A stretch of DNA of 17,038 nucleotides from Candidatus Kerfeldbacteria bacterium CG08_land_8_20_14_0_20_43_14 (lineage in GTDB: Bacteria; Patescibacteriota; Patescibacteriia; PEXW01): assembly GCA_002774575.1 (NCBI GenBank), contig PEXW01000031.1, positions 1 through 17,038 on the forward strand. Direction: 5' to 3'. The translations under genes and the position numbers were made by a program. How positions within the stretch are numbered: the first letter of the stretch is position 1; the number at the start of each line of letters is the position of its first letter. Shown in pieces: positions 1 through 7,464 of this stretch. Under the pieces are notes generated by a model. The model did no database searches. It was given only the letters and a program-made list of their open reading frames with translations, and was not told the origin of the DNA.

Positions 1-76
1 ATCTCTCCCCTGCTACCAAACTTTTTATGGACTCACTTGTCCACAGAAGTATTGCATGGATAAACTTGCCTAGGTC

Positions 77-93
77 GTCCCGCTAAGCGGGAC
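77..93. repeat. GC-rich perfect hairpin downstream of the PAP2 gene
   Basis: GTCCCGC, a TAA loop, then GCGGGAC form a 7-bp perfect stem. No T-tract follows on either strand, so it is a poor intrinsic terminator. Similar CCCGC/GCGGG hairpins occur at 709-726 and 7893-7906, so it is probably one of a set of small dispersed palindromes. The remaining bases of 1-105 hold no coding region I can support. Confidence 0.55.
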
Positions 94-105
94 CCCAGAT
101 ACCAA

Positions 106-657
106 TTACTTATGCCGCGTAAATATTTTTACCAAATAATGGCTTATCCAGATCCAAATTAAAGCAAAAAGTGTCCCACCCAGAATATCCGTAAACCAGT
201 GCACACCCAAATAAATCCGGGAATAAGAAATTACCAGGATTAATAGCAGGTTAATGCCTATTAGCCAAAACCGAAAATTAGATTTTTTTCGATAAAACAA
301 TAAGACTATCGCTGCTGCAAAAAGAATTATACCAATAGTATGCCCGCTGGGGAAACTATAATCAGATTCAGACAAAAAAACATCTACCAAATCAGCGCTG
401 GGCCGTGGGCGGGCAAAAACAAATTTTAAAGCGGGTGTTAATAGATTCCCAGCAGAAAAAAGCAGCACTCTTATTTTAGTGCTATGACTATACCGATGGT
501 GAAATTTTCCCAAATAAGCTAAAACAATAATTACTAATACCGCTGGAATAGTAAAATGAGTAAAAATTTCCATGATGACTGTGAGCCAGGCAGGCTGAAA
601 TGACTGGATAGCCCTGGTAACCAACAAATCAATGTTTGGGGGAATTGCGAATAGCAT
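106..657 (-). CDS. PAP2-family membrane phosphatase (phosphatidic acid / undecaprenyl-PP phosphatase type)
   Basis: The 183-residue protein has several membrane segments and the three-part PAP2 signature in the right order. These are K78 followed by RPRP at 83-86, PSGHT at 103-107 (catalytic-site His106), and SR at 146-147 with H153 and D157. Family members dephosphorylate lipid phosphates such as undecaprenyl diphosphate or phosphatidate at the outer face of the membrane. The exact substrate cannot be read from the sequence. The length is normal for a minimal PAP2 protein. The start at 657 is supported by an extended -10 (TG-T-TAAATT) six bases upstream, which would give a leaderless mRNA; no Shine-Dalgarno site is visible. 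The gene stands alone, divergent from the tRNA. Confidence 0.9.
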   Translation of the reverse strand: MLFAIPPNIDLLVTRAIQSFQPAWLTVIMEIFTHFTIPAVLVIIVLAYLGKFHHRYSHSTKIRVLLFSAGNLLTPALKFVFARPRPSADLVDVFLSESDYSFPSGHTIGIILFAAAIVLLFYRKKSNFRFWLIGINLLLILVISYSRIYLGVHWFTDILGGTLFALIWIWISHYLVKIFTRHK

Positions 658-663
658 GTATTT

Positions 664-672
664 AATTTAACA
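664..672 (-). promoter_or_regulatory. Extended -10 promoter of the PAP2 gene
   Basis: Read on the minus strand, TG-T-TAAATT ends six bases before the ATG at 657, so transcription should start at or beside the start codon. No good -35 is seen. The same layout occurs before rpiB and deoA. Confidence 0.45.
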
Positions 673-708
673 TATAAATACCAACTTACAGATTATTGGC
701 CGGGATGG

Positions 709-726
709 CCCCGCCATTCGGCGGGG
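709..726. repeat. GC-rich perfect hairpin between the PAP2 gene and tRNA-Leu
   Basis: CCCCGCC, an ATTC loop, then GGCGGGG form a 7-bp stem. No T-tract follows, so terminator function is doubtful. It belongs to the same loose class as the hairpins at 77-93 and 7893-7906. Confidence 0.5.
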
Positions 727-757
727 TAAACTCCACTGGCAACTACCAATCATTTAT

Positions 758-841
758 GCCGCTGTGGTGGAATGGCAGACACGCACGACTCAAAATCGTG
801 TGGGGCAACCCATGTCGGTTCGACTCCGACCAGCGGCACCA
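758..841 (+). tRNA. tRNA-Leu (anticodon CAA)
   Basis: A complete class II tRNA. The acceptor stem pairs GCCGCTG (758-764) with CAGCGGC (831-837). The anticodon arm is CACGA / TCGTG (784-788 and 796-800), with loop CTCAAAA placing anticodon CAA at 791-793. The variable arm is a short hairpin (TGGG-GCAA-CCCA), and the T arm is GTCGG-TTCGACT-CCGAC. Discriminator A838 is followed by an encoded CCA at 839-841. It decodes the Leu codon UUG. The long variable arm and the A discriminator agree with the leucine identity. Confidence 0.97.
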
Positions 842-852
842 AAGACAAACGA

Positions 853-881
853 TTGACTCTCGGTAATTAACAAAGTATTCT
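853..881 (+). promoter_or_regulatory. Promoter of the membrane protein gene at 892
   Basis: TTGACT (853-858), a 17-base spacer and TATTCT (876-881) make a good sigma-70-type promoter. Only ten bases separate the -10 from the ATG at 892, so the leader would be about three bases long. Confidence 0.6.
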
Positions 882-891
882 AAAAGACACA

Positions 892-1413
892 ATGTTACTA
901 TCAACCCACGCTTTAGCCGGCATTGTCATAAGTCAACACATCAACAATGTTCCGGCAGTTTTTGGCTTGTCCATAATAGCTCATTATTTAATGGATATGA
1001 TTCCGCACGGTGATGAAGGCCTTAGCCAATGGATTAAAAGACGCCCGTTCCGGGGCTTTTTCATAACCATTCTCACTGAAATCGCCTTGCTGTATGTTTT
1101 TATCTTTACCCTGCATTTCAAGGGCACCTGGCCAAGACCCGAGATTGCTTTAGCTGGCCTCATCGGCGGAATTCTGCCAGATATAATCTGGTCCAGTTAT
1201 GATCTCTACCGGAACTTTATTTTAAAACATTTCCCCAGATCAAAAAAAATTATCCAGGATGTTTTTCGACTGGAAAGTTTTTTTGAGCACCACAACCGCC
1301 TGCATAAATGGTTCCACGAAGCGATTGAGAGAAAAATAAGCTTCCCCGCTGGAGTTTTTATCCAGGCGGCGATTGTTTTTGGTTTGCTATTGCTTTCCGT
1401 TAAAACTCCCTGA
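892..1413 (+). CDS. Conserved-type integral membrane protein, possibly YdjM-like (metal-dependent hydrolase-like)
   Basis: A 173-residue protein with about four hydrophobic segments and several polar motifs near them: STHALAG at 4-10, AHYLMDMIPHGDE around 30-42, GGILPDI around 92-98, and a His-rich stretch (HHNRLHKWFHE) near 132-142. The spacing of His and Asp next to membrane segments recalls the YdjM/DUF457 group of predicted membrane-bound metal-dependent hydrolases. The resemblance is only by motif and the function is unknown. The start is chosen because a strong promoter ends ten bases upstream; there is no Shine-Dalgarno site. The stop (TGA, 1411-1413) abuts the stop of the convergent dsbA-like gene with no intergenic base and no terminator. 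Confidence 0.75.
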   Translation: MLLSTHALAGIVISQHINNVPAVFGLSIIAHYLMDMIPHGDEGLSQWIKRRPFRGFFITILTEIALLYVFIFTLHFKGTWPRPEIALAGLIGGILPDIIWSSYDLYRNFILKHFPRSKKIIQDVFRLESFFEHHNRLHKWFHEAIERKISFPAGVFIQAAIVFGLLLLSVKTP

Positions 1414-2061
1414 TTATTGCACTGGCCCTTGCTGAACGCCGGTAATAGCCGCTTTTAAAGCGACTTCCAAATCCGCAAAAGACTGCAGATTTAGCTGCTG
1501 GCCGTTCAAAAAGAAACTCGGCGTGCCTTGAAGATTTTTGGCCTTGCCGTCTTTAATGTCCGCATCCACAACCTTTTTTTTCGCCCGGCTATCCAAACAG
1601 GCATTGAATTTAACCGTATCCAGTTTCAAATCCTTGGCATATTTTTTTAAATCCGCCGGACTTAAGCTGTTTTGGTTCTGATAAAGCGTTCTATAATAAT
1701 CCCAGAATTTATTCTGGTCATTGGCGCATTCCGAGGCTACGGCCGCGTTGTATGAATCCTTGTGAATTAGTCTTAAAGGAAACTGCTTGAATTCAAATCG
1801 AAAATCTTTTCCGTATCGATTGATCAAATTTTCAACCACTGGAAAGACCAAACCGCAAGCCGGACACTCAAAATCTGAATACTCCTGCAAAACCACTCTG
1901 GCGCTTGGATTACCGGCAATTGGCCTGGGGCTATTTATGTCTGGGTAACTCGCTTTTGAACCGCGGGTGGCAAAAATCAAAATTACTACCCCGATGACTA
2001 TCACGGCTGAAATTATTAGCCACAGGCGCCAGCGGAATTTTGAAGAAGTGTTTTGATCCAT
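1414..2061 (-). CDS. Membrane-anchored DsbA-fold thiol oxidoreductase (first of three)
   Basis: A 215-residue thioredoxin_4/DsbA-like protein. One N-terminal membrane anchor (about residues 11-31) is followed by a short linker and the catalytic domain. The redox motif is C66-P-A-C69 in FECPACG, and the cis-proline loop is GTPSFF near residue 180. It probably oxidises or isomerises cysteine pairs in exported proteins on the outside of the membrane. It is the last gene of an operon with lgt (5-base gap) and another DsbA-like gene. The three paralogues in this window differ in the CxxC dipeptide (PA, PF, PY), which suggests different redox potentials or partners. No DsbB- or VKOR-like reoxidant is encoded here. 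Confidence 0.93.
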   Translation of the reverse strand: MDQNTSSKFRWRLWLIISAVIVIGVVILIFATRGSKASYPDINSPRPIAGNPSARVVLQEYSDFECPACGLVFPVVENLINRYGKDFRFEFKQFPLRLIHKDSYNAAVASECANDQNKFWDYYRTLYQNQNSLSPADLKKYAKDLKLDTVKFNACLDSRAKKKVVDADIKDGKAKNLQGTPSFFLNGQQLNLQSFADLEVALKAAITGVQQGPVQ

Positions 2062-2066
2062 AAAAA

Positions 2067-2855
2067 TTAAACTGATTTCTTAAAGTGTACTTTGAATAAT
2101 ATAACAAAACCAGCCACAATCAAAATCAGACAAAAAACTTGAGCATAACTAAAATTACCCAGGCCCGGCTGATTTAATCTTAAAAAATCCAGGCCAAACC
2201 GCAGAGCCGGTGAAAGAATCAGATATGAGGCGGCGATAATTCCGGTTTTCGGTTTTTTTTTCCAAAGCATTAACAAGAAAATCAGAATTATTAGATTCCC
2301 CAGGGATTCGTACAGAAAAAGCGGATGAAAGCTGGAAAAATTTTCATAGCCAGAAACCCTGAACTCCGGCTGGATTGGAATTGCCCAGGGCAGATTAGTC
2401 GGCTTACCATAAAGTTCCTGATTAAACCAATTCCCCCACCGGCCTATGGCTTGTCCTAAAACTAAAGCCGGAAAAACAATATCTAGCAATTTTAGAATTG
2501 ATAGTTGGTTTCTCTTGCTCCAAAAAAATAAAGCTACCAGGCCACCAAAAACCACACCATGAAAGGCCAAGCCGCCCTGCCAAAACTTATAAACCTCTCC
2601 TAAGTGACTGCCGTAATAACTCCATTCTTCCAGAACATGAAAAAGCCTGGCGCCCAAAATGGCGCATATTGCCGCCACAAAGGCCAGACTGATTATTTTT
2701 TCTGACTTTATACCTGATTTTTCCGCCAATTTCATGGCCAAAAAAATCCCGGCCAACAGAGCTAAGGCCATGATTAATCCATACCAGCGGATTTGCAAAC
2801 CGCCCAGGCTCGCTATTATAGAGCCTGGCGGCGTGCTGACAAGCCATTTAAACAT
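2067..2855 (-). CDS. lgt: Prolipoprotein diacylglyceryl transferase
   Basis: A 262-residue polytopic membrane protein of typical Lgt length. It carries the Lgt signature GRWGNWFNQE at about 138-147 (Arg139, Asn142, Glu147 in the conserved positions) and an upstream GLAFHG motif around residues 95-100. Lgt transfers diacylglycerol from phosphatidylglycerol to the lipobox cysteine of prolipoproteins, the first step of lipoprotein maturation. It lies between two DsbA-like genes in one operon (10 bases after the upstream gene, 5 before the next), which links lipoprotein anchoring and thiol chemistry in the envelope. No lspA is present in the window. Confidence 0.96.
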   Translation of the reverse strand: MFKWLVSTPPGSIIASLGGLQIRWYGLIMALALLAGIFLAMKLAEKSGIKSEKIISLAFVAAICAILGARLFHVLEEWSYYGSHLGEVYKFWQGGLAFHGVVFGGLVALFFWSKRNQLSILKLLDIVFPALVLGQAIGRWGNWFNQELYGKPTNLPWAIPIQPEFRVSGYENFSSFHPLFLYESLGNLIILIFLLMLWKKKPKTGIIAASYLILSPALRFGLDFLRLNQPGLGNFSYAQVFCLILIVAGFVILFKVHFKKSV

Positions 2856-2865
2856 TTAAACAGGT

Positions 2866-3648
2866 TTATTTAGCAGCCAAGGCTTGGTCAACCAGATTCT
2901 TTACATAATCATAACCTTGAGCGCCGGCGACTATATTCCCATTAACATAACTGGTGGGCGTACCATTTACGCCTATACTGTCGCCGTAGGTTTGATCAGC
3001 GGTTATTTTGGCGGCAGTTTTACTTTCATCCAGACAGCTGTTAAAAGTACTTTCCTTTAAGCCCAATTCCTTTGCCCAAATCTTGAAATTTTCCACTGAC
3101 AAAGTGCTTTGGTTGGCAAAAAGCTTGTCATGCATTTCCCAATACTTATTCTGCTGGCCGGCGCATTCCGCGGCTTCAGCCGCTTTTTGAGCCATGTTAT
3201 GAATGGTAGTTAAGGGGTAGTTCTTGAATACCAACCGAACCTTGTCTTTATAATCAGCTAAAATTTTATCAACAGTCGGATTGAATTGCTCGCAAAAAGG
3301 GCACTGAAAATCAGAAAACTCCACCAGGGTGACTTTGGCATTTTTATTGCCGCGAATATGATCGGTGGATGTAACTTTTACATCAATCGGTCCAGCCGGA
3401 GCCGTATTGGTGTTTGCCACAGCAGCTGAATTGGTGTTGCTGTTTTTATTTGCCACGGCTGTTTTGGTGCTGCCGCCATCGCCAACGGCGTTTCGATAAG
3501 CGCTAAAAGACAGGATAAAGCCTAAAAGGCTGATCGCTGAAATGCCAACCATGATACCGAGAGCAAACATGGTTCTGGGCGGGGCATTAAAAATACCGCT
3601 TGATTCAGAGGTGTATCTGAACTCTTCTTGAGTTTTCTGTTCATCCAT
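2866..3648 (-). CDS. Membrane-anchored DsbA-fold thiol oxidoreductase (second of three)
   Basis: A 260-residue protein with an N-terminal cytoplasmic stretch, one membrane anchor (about 27-50) and an Asn/Ala/Thr-rich linker (about 62-86). The DsbA-like domain has C116-P-F-C119 and a GTPTSY cis-proline loop. The linker is low in complexity and resembles that of the cupredoxin protein at the right edge, a style frequent in exported CPR proteins. It is first in the operon with lgt and another DsbA-like gene. A promoter (TTGCAA, 17 bases, TAGAAT) lies about 55-85 bases upstream. No Shine-Dalgarno site is seen, and the region before the ATG is A/T-rich. Confidence 0.93.
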   Translation of the reverse strand: MDEQKTQEEFRYTSESSGIFNAPPRTMFALGIMVGISAISLLGFILSFSAYRNAVGDGGSTKTAVANKNSNTNSAAVANTNTAPAGPIDVKVTSTDHIRGNKNAKVTLVEFSDFQCPFCEQFNPTVDKILADYKDKVRLVFKNYPLTTIHNMAQKAAEAAECAGQQNKYWEMHDKLFANQSTLSVENFKIWAKELGLKESTFNSCLDESKTAAKITADQTYGDSIGVNGTPTSYVNGNIVAGAQGYDYVKNLVDQALAAK

Positions 3649-3704
3649 ATATATTTTTTAATAGTTAATAAAAGGGCTTAATTGTTAATAAGGAAGGTGA
3701 GATA

Positions 3705-3733
3705 ATTCTATTACAATCCAATGAATATTGCAA
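3705..3733 (-). promoter_or_regulatory. Promoter of the dsbA-like / lgt / dsbA-like operon
   Basis: On the minus strand TTGCAA (3728-3733), a 17-base spacer and TAGAAT (3705-3710). The -35 starts only a few bases after the pfkB stop (3739). No terminator separates the two operons, so read-through from pfkB is possible. Confidence 0.55.
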
Positions 3734-3738
3734 ATTCA

Positions 3739-4707
3739 TCAAATTCTAAGTTTCTTAATCTTTAGACTTCCAATTAACGGCGTTCTTGAGGAGATCAAGC
3801 CGTTTTTCGCGCCGATTATTTTTACGGTTGAAGCAGAGTTAGTAGAAGCTAATTTCAGGGCATAACCCAAATCGTCAGGCTTTTTAATCAAACCGGCCAC
3901 AAAAGCTGAACCAAAGGCGTCACCAGCTCCGGTTGTGTCTACGGCTTTAACCGGCTTGATTTTGACTTGCCAAACGCCTTTTTTGGTAACGGCCCAAGAG
4001 CCCTTTTCCCCGTCAGTTACTACAAAAATTCCACAACACCATTTAAAAATTTTATGAATTAGCTTATCGCCTTTTACGGAAAAAAGCATTTCCGCTTCTT
4101 CCCGATTGACTAAAACTACATCAGCTTTTTTCAGGATTGACAAAATCTTGGCTGTCTGGCGCAGTTCCGGCTTACCTGGATTAATGGCGATTCGGGCCTG
4201 TTGCCTTTGCGAGTGCGACAATATATGATTTAGTAATTTTAAATTACCGCCTAAGGAACTGGCGTAATACCACTTGGCTTTTAATTTATTCCAGGGGATC
4301 AAATAGTCATGAAGATCAGCGCTGGCCCCGCGATAAGCCAAAACTGTCCTTTCGCCGCTATTTGCCAGGAAAAAAACCGACAAGGCTGTCTGGTCGTCAT
4401 AGTCACGGATAATGAACTTTGGGTCAATTTTAAATTTTTTTATTTCACGAATGACATCCTCCCCGGCCGCATCATCTCCCACTTTCACCACGCAGGCAAC
4501 TTTAAGCCCTAAACGCGCGAATGTCGCGGCAGTGTTAGTGCCGCCACCGCCAACCTCCCGCAGGATTTTTTCCACTTCGATTTTTGAACCAAAAGCAAAA
4601 CATTCATTAGCGCCAGTCGGTGATTTTTTATCTCTGACTATCCGGAAATTTCTGCTAAACAAATACAAGTCCTGGAAAGCCGAACCGATTGTAATTACAT
4701 CATGCAT
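3739..4707 (-). CDS. PfkB-family carbohydrate kinase
   Basis: A ribokinase/PfkB-fold kinase of 322 residues from the chosen start. The N-terminal signature is GGGGTNTAATFARLG and the C-terminal one is DTTGAGDAFGSAF (catalytic Asp near 263 in the DTTGAGD motif). The start is set at 4707 (MHDVITIG) because the ATG overlaps the fba stop by eight bases (ATGCATGA), a coupling arrangement. An in-frame ATG at 4755 would add 16 residues inside fba and is less likely. The substrate is not readable. Being last in an rpiB-rpe-fba unit, it may act as a PfkB-type phosphofructokinase that feeds the aldolase, or as a pentose or nucleoside kinase. No terminator follows. Confidence 0.9.
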   Translation of the reverse strand: MHDVITIGSAFQDLYLFSRNFRIVRDKKSPTGANECFAFGSKIEVEKILREVGGGGTNTAATFARLGLKVACVVKVGDDAAGEDVIREIKKFKIDPKFIIRDYDDQTALSVFFLANSGERTVLAYRGASADLHDYLIPWNKLKAKWYYASSLGGNLKLLNHILSHSQRQQARIAINPGKPELRQTAKILSILKKADVVLVNREEAEMLFSVKGDKLIHKIFKWCCGIFVVTDGEKGSWAVTKKGVWQVKIKPVKAVDTTGAGDAFGSAFVAGLIKKPDDLGYALKLASTNSASTVKIIGAKNGLISSRTPLIGSLKIKKLRI

Positions 4708-5557
4708 GTTGTTTGGATTTATTGTTGGAACCGAAAATTTTAATTTTTTCCTCAACCACCTTCTGAATCGCCTCTCTGGTTGGCGATAAAATTTCCCGGG
4801 GATCCCAAATCTTTGGGTTGTTTTTCAAAAATTTCCGAATGCTTTTAGCAAAGGCTAAACGCAAATCCGTGTCAATATTTATTTTAACCACGCCCGCGGC
4901 AATGGCCCGCCGCAAATCTTTAGCCGGCGTGGAAGAAGCGCCATGCAGGACAAGCGGTTGATAAGGCAGGGCTAAATGAATTGATTTCAATCTCCCAAAA
5001 TCCAATTTCTCGCCAGCCTGCGGAATACCATGCGCATTGCCAATGGCTATGGCCAATAAATCCACTTTAGTTTTTTTCACAAAATCTCTGGCCTGTACCG
5101 GATCAGTCATGCGCACTTTGCCAGAAATATAATCCTCTTTGCCACCCAGAGCCCCTAATTCCCCTTCTACCGGAATACCATGCTTGTGTGCCAATTTAAC
5201 TACTCGGCTGGTTAACAAAAGGTTTTGCCGATAAGGCAGCCTGGATCCATCAACCATGACGCTGTTGTAACCAGCCTTAACACAGGCGGCCGCAATGCTG
5301 TATGACCTGCCATGATCTAAATTCAAAGTAACTTTGGTTTTAACTCCTTTAGCTAAAATTTTTACAACAGCCGCGAGCGCGTTTAAACCGGCATACTCAA
5401 TGGCTTTTTCGCTGGTGTTCACTAAAACCGGAGCTTTCAGTTTTTCAGCGGCCGCGATTACGGCTTGAGCCTGCTCAAGATTAGAAACATTAAAAGCGCC
5501 TACTGCCCAATGATGTCTGAAGGCGAATTTTATATAAGAAAGATAGGAAGCATACAT
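4700..5557 (-). CDS. fba: Class II fructose-bisphosphate aldolase
   Basis: A 285-residue TIM-barrel aldolase of the FbaA/GatY/KbaY class, of usual length. Zinc-site and active-site motifs are intact: LDHGRS (Asp81, His82), VEGELGALGG (Glu131/Glu133 region), GNAHG (His176) and LHGASS (His205). The phosphate-binding KINIDTDLR follows. It cleaves fructose-1,6-bisphosphate to dihydroxyacetone phosphate and glyceraldehyde-3-phosphate. A tagatose-bisphosphate preference cannot be excluded. It starts one base after the rpe stop and overlaps the kinase gene by eight bases, so the genes are translationally coupled. Confidence 0.94.
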   Translation of the reverse strand: MYASYLSYIKFAFRHHWAVGAFNVSNLEQAQAVIAAAEKLKAPVLVNTSEKAIEYAGLNALAAVVKILAKGVKTKVTLNLDHGRSYSIAAACVKAGYNSVMVDGSRLPYRQNLLLTSRVVKLAHKHGIPVEGELGALGGKEDYISGKVRMTDPVQARDFVKKTKVDLLAIAIGNAHGIPQAGEKLDFGRLKSIHLALPYQPLVLHGASSTPAKDLRRAIAAGVVKINIDTDLRLAFAKSIRKFLKNNPKIWDPREILSPTREAIQKVVEEKIKIFGSNNKSKQHA

Positions 5558-5558
5558 A

Positions 5559-6182
5559 TTATATGTTTGATAATTTCTGAATCATGGAAACCGGGTCAGG
5601 GCTTTTCCATATGGTCGTGCCGACGATTGCCCTGGAAATTCCAGCGGCTTTTAATTCTTTTAAATTTTTTTCGTTTATTCCGCCATCCAAAGCCAAAGGC
5701 ATGTTGGGGAAAGCCTGATGAAATGCCTTTAGCTCTTCAATGACTTTTCCCTGAAACGGGTTGCCTTGAGCCCCTGGCTGAACGCCCAAAAACATAACCT
5801 CATCAACTAAATCTAGAAATGGCACGACTTTTTCATAATTAGTGTCAGGATTAAGCGCAATGGTTATATCGCAATCCAATTCACGGCAAAGCGCGATGAA
5901 TCTTTCCAAATCGCCTTCGGCTTCCACATGGAAAGACACTCTTTTGGCGCCCAAGTGCGCCCAATCAGCAACGAATCTCTCTGGCCGTTTCACCATCAAA
6001 TGAACTTCTAAAACAGTTAAAGGCCGAAATTCGCCTAAAGCCCTAGGCAAAACCGTGACAGTCGGAATAAACTGGCCGTCGCCAATATCAATTTGTATTT
6101 GATCGACACTTGATTCCACTGTCTCTATTTTTTTCTTTAATTCTTCCGGGCTAGTTTCTAATATGGCTGGGGTTATTTGCAT
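5559..6182 (-). CDS. rpe: Ribulose-phosphate 3-epimerase family protein
   Basis: A 207-residue TIM-barrel protein of the RPE family, which interconverts ribulose-5-phosphate and xylulose-5-phosphate. Recognisable blocks are IDIGDGQF (Asp32), EVHLMV (His61), HVEAEG, the VQPGAQG phosphate loop and ALDGGIN (Asp166). Typical enzymes use a metal site of His-Asp-His-Asp. Here the first His of the usual HxDxMD motif is Gln30, and the following DGHF is DGQF. The metal site is thus altered and activity is likely but not certain. It lies between rpiB (5-base gap) and fba (1-base gap), as expected for a pentose-phosphate enzyme. Confidence 0.87.
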   Translation of the reverse strand: MQITPAILETSPEELKKKIETVESSVDQIQIDIGDGQFIPTVTVLPRALGEFRPLTVLEVHLMVKRPERFVADWAHLGAKRVSFHVEAEGDLERFIALCRELDCDITIALNPDTNYEKVVPFLDLVDEVMFLGVQPGAQGNPFQGKVIEELKAFHQAFPNMPLALDGGINEKNLKELKAAGISRAIVGTTIWKSPDPVSMIQKLSNI

Positions 6183-6187
6183 ATCGG

Positions 6188-6634
6188 TTAATTGTAATTT
6201 TCAATCCTGGCAATCTGCCCCAAACGCCGCCGGTATCGAGGGATTCGGCGAAAGGACGTGGAAAGCCAAATTTTGATAATTTTTAAAGCTCGTGCTGAAT
6301 TTACAAATAATGCCGGCAATACCAAAATGTTGGAATTACCCTCCAGACTGGCTAAGCTGGCTGATTTTTCGTTCCAGGCCAAAGCCGCTCTGATGCCGGA
6401 AAATTTGTTGGCGGCAATGGCCATGCCGTTTCCGCTGCGGCAAATCAAAATTCCCCGGCCACCTTCCCGCCGTCGTACTTGCTTAGCCACTGCTGCGGCA
6501 AAGACCGGATAGTCGTCGTTTTTATCAAATTTTTTAGGGCCTAAATCTTCTATATCAAAGCCCATTTTTTTTAGTCCAGGCTTAATCCGCTCTTTTAGAG
6601 CAAATCCGGCGTGGTCAGAACCTACAACAAGCAT
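6188..6634 (-). CDS. rpiB: RpiB-type ribose-5-phosphate isomerase
   Basis: A 148-residue RpiB/LacAB-fold protein. GSDHAGF (Asp7, His8), a DYPVFA segment and ILICRSGNGMAIAANK with the catalytic Cys65 are present. ANKFSGIRAAL matches the substrate-binding helix. Compared with typical RpiB, the CGTG loop is CRSG, and the conserved REHNDAN segment (ring-opening His) reads LEGNSN, so that His is missing. The basic C-terminal tail (RRIPRYRRR) is unusual. It should interconvert ribose-5-phosphate and ribulose-5-phosphate, but the changes leave room for another sugar phosphate. It is the first gene of the sugar operon, and an extended -10 ends six bases before the ATG. Confidence 0.88.
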   Translation of the reverse strand: MLVVGSDHAGFALKERIKPGLKKMGFDIEDLGPKKFDKNDDYPVFAAAVAKQVRRREGGRGILICRSGNGMAIAANKFSGIRAALAWNEKSASLASLEGNSNILVLPALFVNSARALKIIKIWLSTSFRRIPRYRRRLGQIARIENYN

Positions 6635-6640
6635 GGTCTT

Positions 6641-6649
6641 AGTATATCA
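6641..6649 (-). promoter_or_regulatory. Extended -10 promoter of the rpiB-rpe-fba-pfkB operon
   Basis: Minus strand TG-A-TATACT ends six bases before the rpiB ATG, so the predicted transcript starts at the A of the start codon. There is no convincing -35. It is almost the same as the deoA promoter at 16395-16403. Confidence 0.6.
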
Positions 6650-6666
6650 TAAGCTGATTTTGAGGA

Positions 6667-7392
6667 TTACTTCAAAAACAAATCCAAAGCTTTTTCAAAC
6701 TTGTCCTTTGGAATCACGCCCTGAACTTTGCGGCCGTTAAAAAAGAAAGTTGGCGTGCCGGTTACATCCTGGGCCGCGCCGTCCAAAAAATCTTCATTTA
6801 TTTCCGCCTTTCTTTCGCCGCTGGTAAAACATTCGGAAAATTTCTTTTCATCCAAACCGACCTGAACCGCATAGTTCTTTAAATCCTCATCCGTAAGATT
6901 ATCCTGGTTTTGGAAGAGCTTATCGTGATAGGCCCAAAATTTATCGTTGCTCTGGGCGAAGGCGCAGCCAGCCGCTTCAGCCGCGGCCTGAGCCCGCTCG
7001 TGAATCTGGCTCAAGGGGAAATCCCGAAAAATAAATTTCACCCGGTCCTGATATTTCATCGATATTTCCCGCAGAGTTGGATAAATTTCTCTACAATAAG
7101 GGCACTGAAAATCCCCGAATTCCACCACGACCACGCTGGCGTCTTTTTTCCCAAGATACGGATCTTCCGTGGTTTCTAATTTTGGAATCGCCGGCCGAGA
7201 AGCGGCAATGATATTTTCCGAACTGGATTTTGATGAAGAGCCCTGGGTTAATTCGACAAACGAATCGACATTGCTTTTCGATTTTTTGTAATCAATCAAG
7301 ATGATGCTTGCTAAAAAAACCACGGCAAACAATCCTAAAAGCAACATCAAGGGCTTAAACCAATGTTTTTGAACTTGAGTATCTTGAGCCAT
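6667..7392 (-). CDS. Membrane-anchored DsbA-fold thiol oxidoreductase (third of three)
   Basis: A 241-residue protein with one N-terminal membrane anchor (about 14-33), a Ser-rich linker (about 45-65) and a DsbA-like domain. The active site is C97-P-Y-C100 in DFQCPYCREI, and the cis-proline loop is GTPTFFFNG. The function is as for the other two: oxidation or isomerisation of thiols of exported proteins. It is transcribed alone: a terminator lies just upstream (end of the RRM gene), and a TG-C-TAAAAT extended -10 lies nine bases before the ATG. The stop is 18 bases before the rpiB promoter, with no terminator between. Confidence 0.93.
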   Translation of the reverse strand: MAQDTQVQKHWFKPLMLLLGLFAVVFLASIILIDYKKSKSNVDSFVELTQGSSSKSSSENIIAASRPAIPKLETTEDPYLGKKDASVVVVEFGDFQCPYCREIYPTLREISMKYQDRVKFIFRDFPLSQIHERAQAAAEAAGCAFAQSNDKFWAYHDKLFQNQDNLTDEDLKNYAVQVGLDEKKFSECFTSGERKAEINEDFLDGAAQDVTGTPTFFFNGRKVQGVIPKDKFEKALDLFLK

Positions 7393-7401
7393 AATACTTA
7401 A

Positions 7402-7410
7402 ATTTTAGCA
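7402..7410 (-). promoter_or_regulatory. Extended -10 promoter of the third dsbA-like gene
   Basis: Minus strand TG-C-TAAAAT ends nine bases before the ATG at 7392, which would give a leader of zero to three bases. It sits directly after the RRM-gene terminator, the only room available for a promoter here. Confidence 0.45.
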
Positions 7411-7445
7411 CAAAAAAACAGCCCCCGAATTTTCAGAAGGCTGTT
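7411..7445 (-). terminator. Intrinsic terminator of the RRM protein gene
   Basis: AACAGCC (7417-7423) pairs with GGCTGTT (7439-7445). On the minus strand the stem is followed by a run of seven T (plus-strand A at 7412-7418). The hairpin is followed by T-rich sequence on the plus strand as well, so it may work in both directions. Confidence 0.85.
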
Positions 7446-7464
7446 TTTCTTTGATCTTTGAATA

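Noticed and set aside
1..105. Possible 3' end of a plus-strand gene at the left edge
   Set aside because: All three plus frames are open for a short way from the edge, but none gives a recognisable tail.
3739..4755. Longer PfkB start at 4755
   Set aside because: It would overlap fba by 56 bases and add 16 residues before the usual start of the fold; the ATG at 4707 fits the overlap-coupling pattern.
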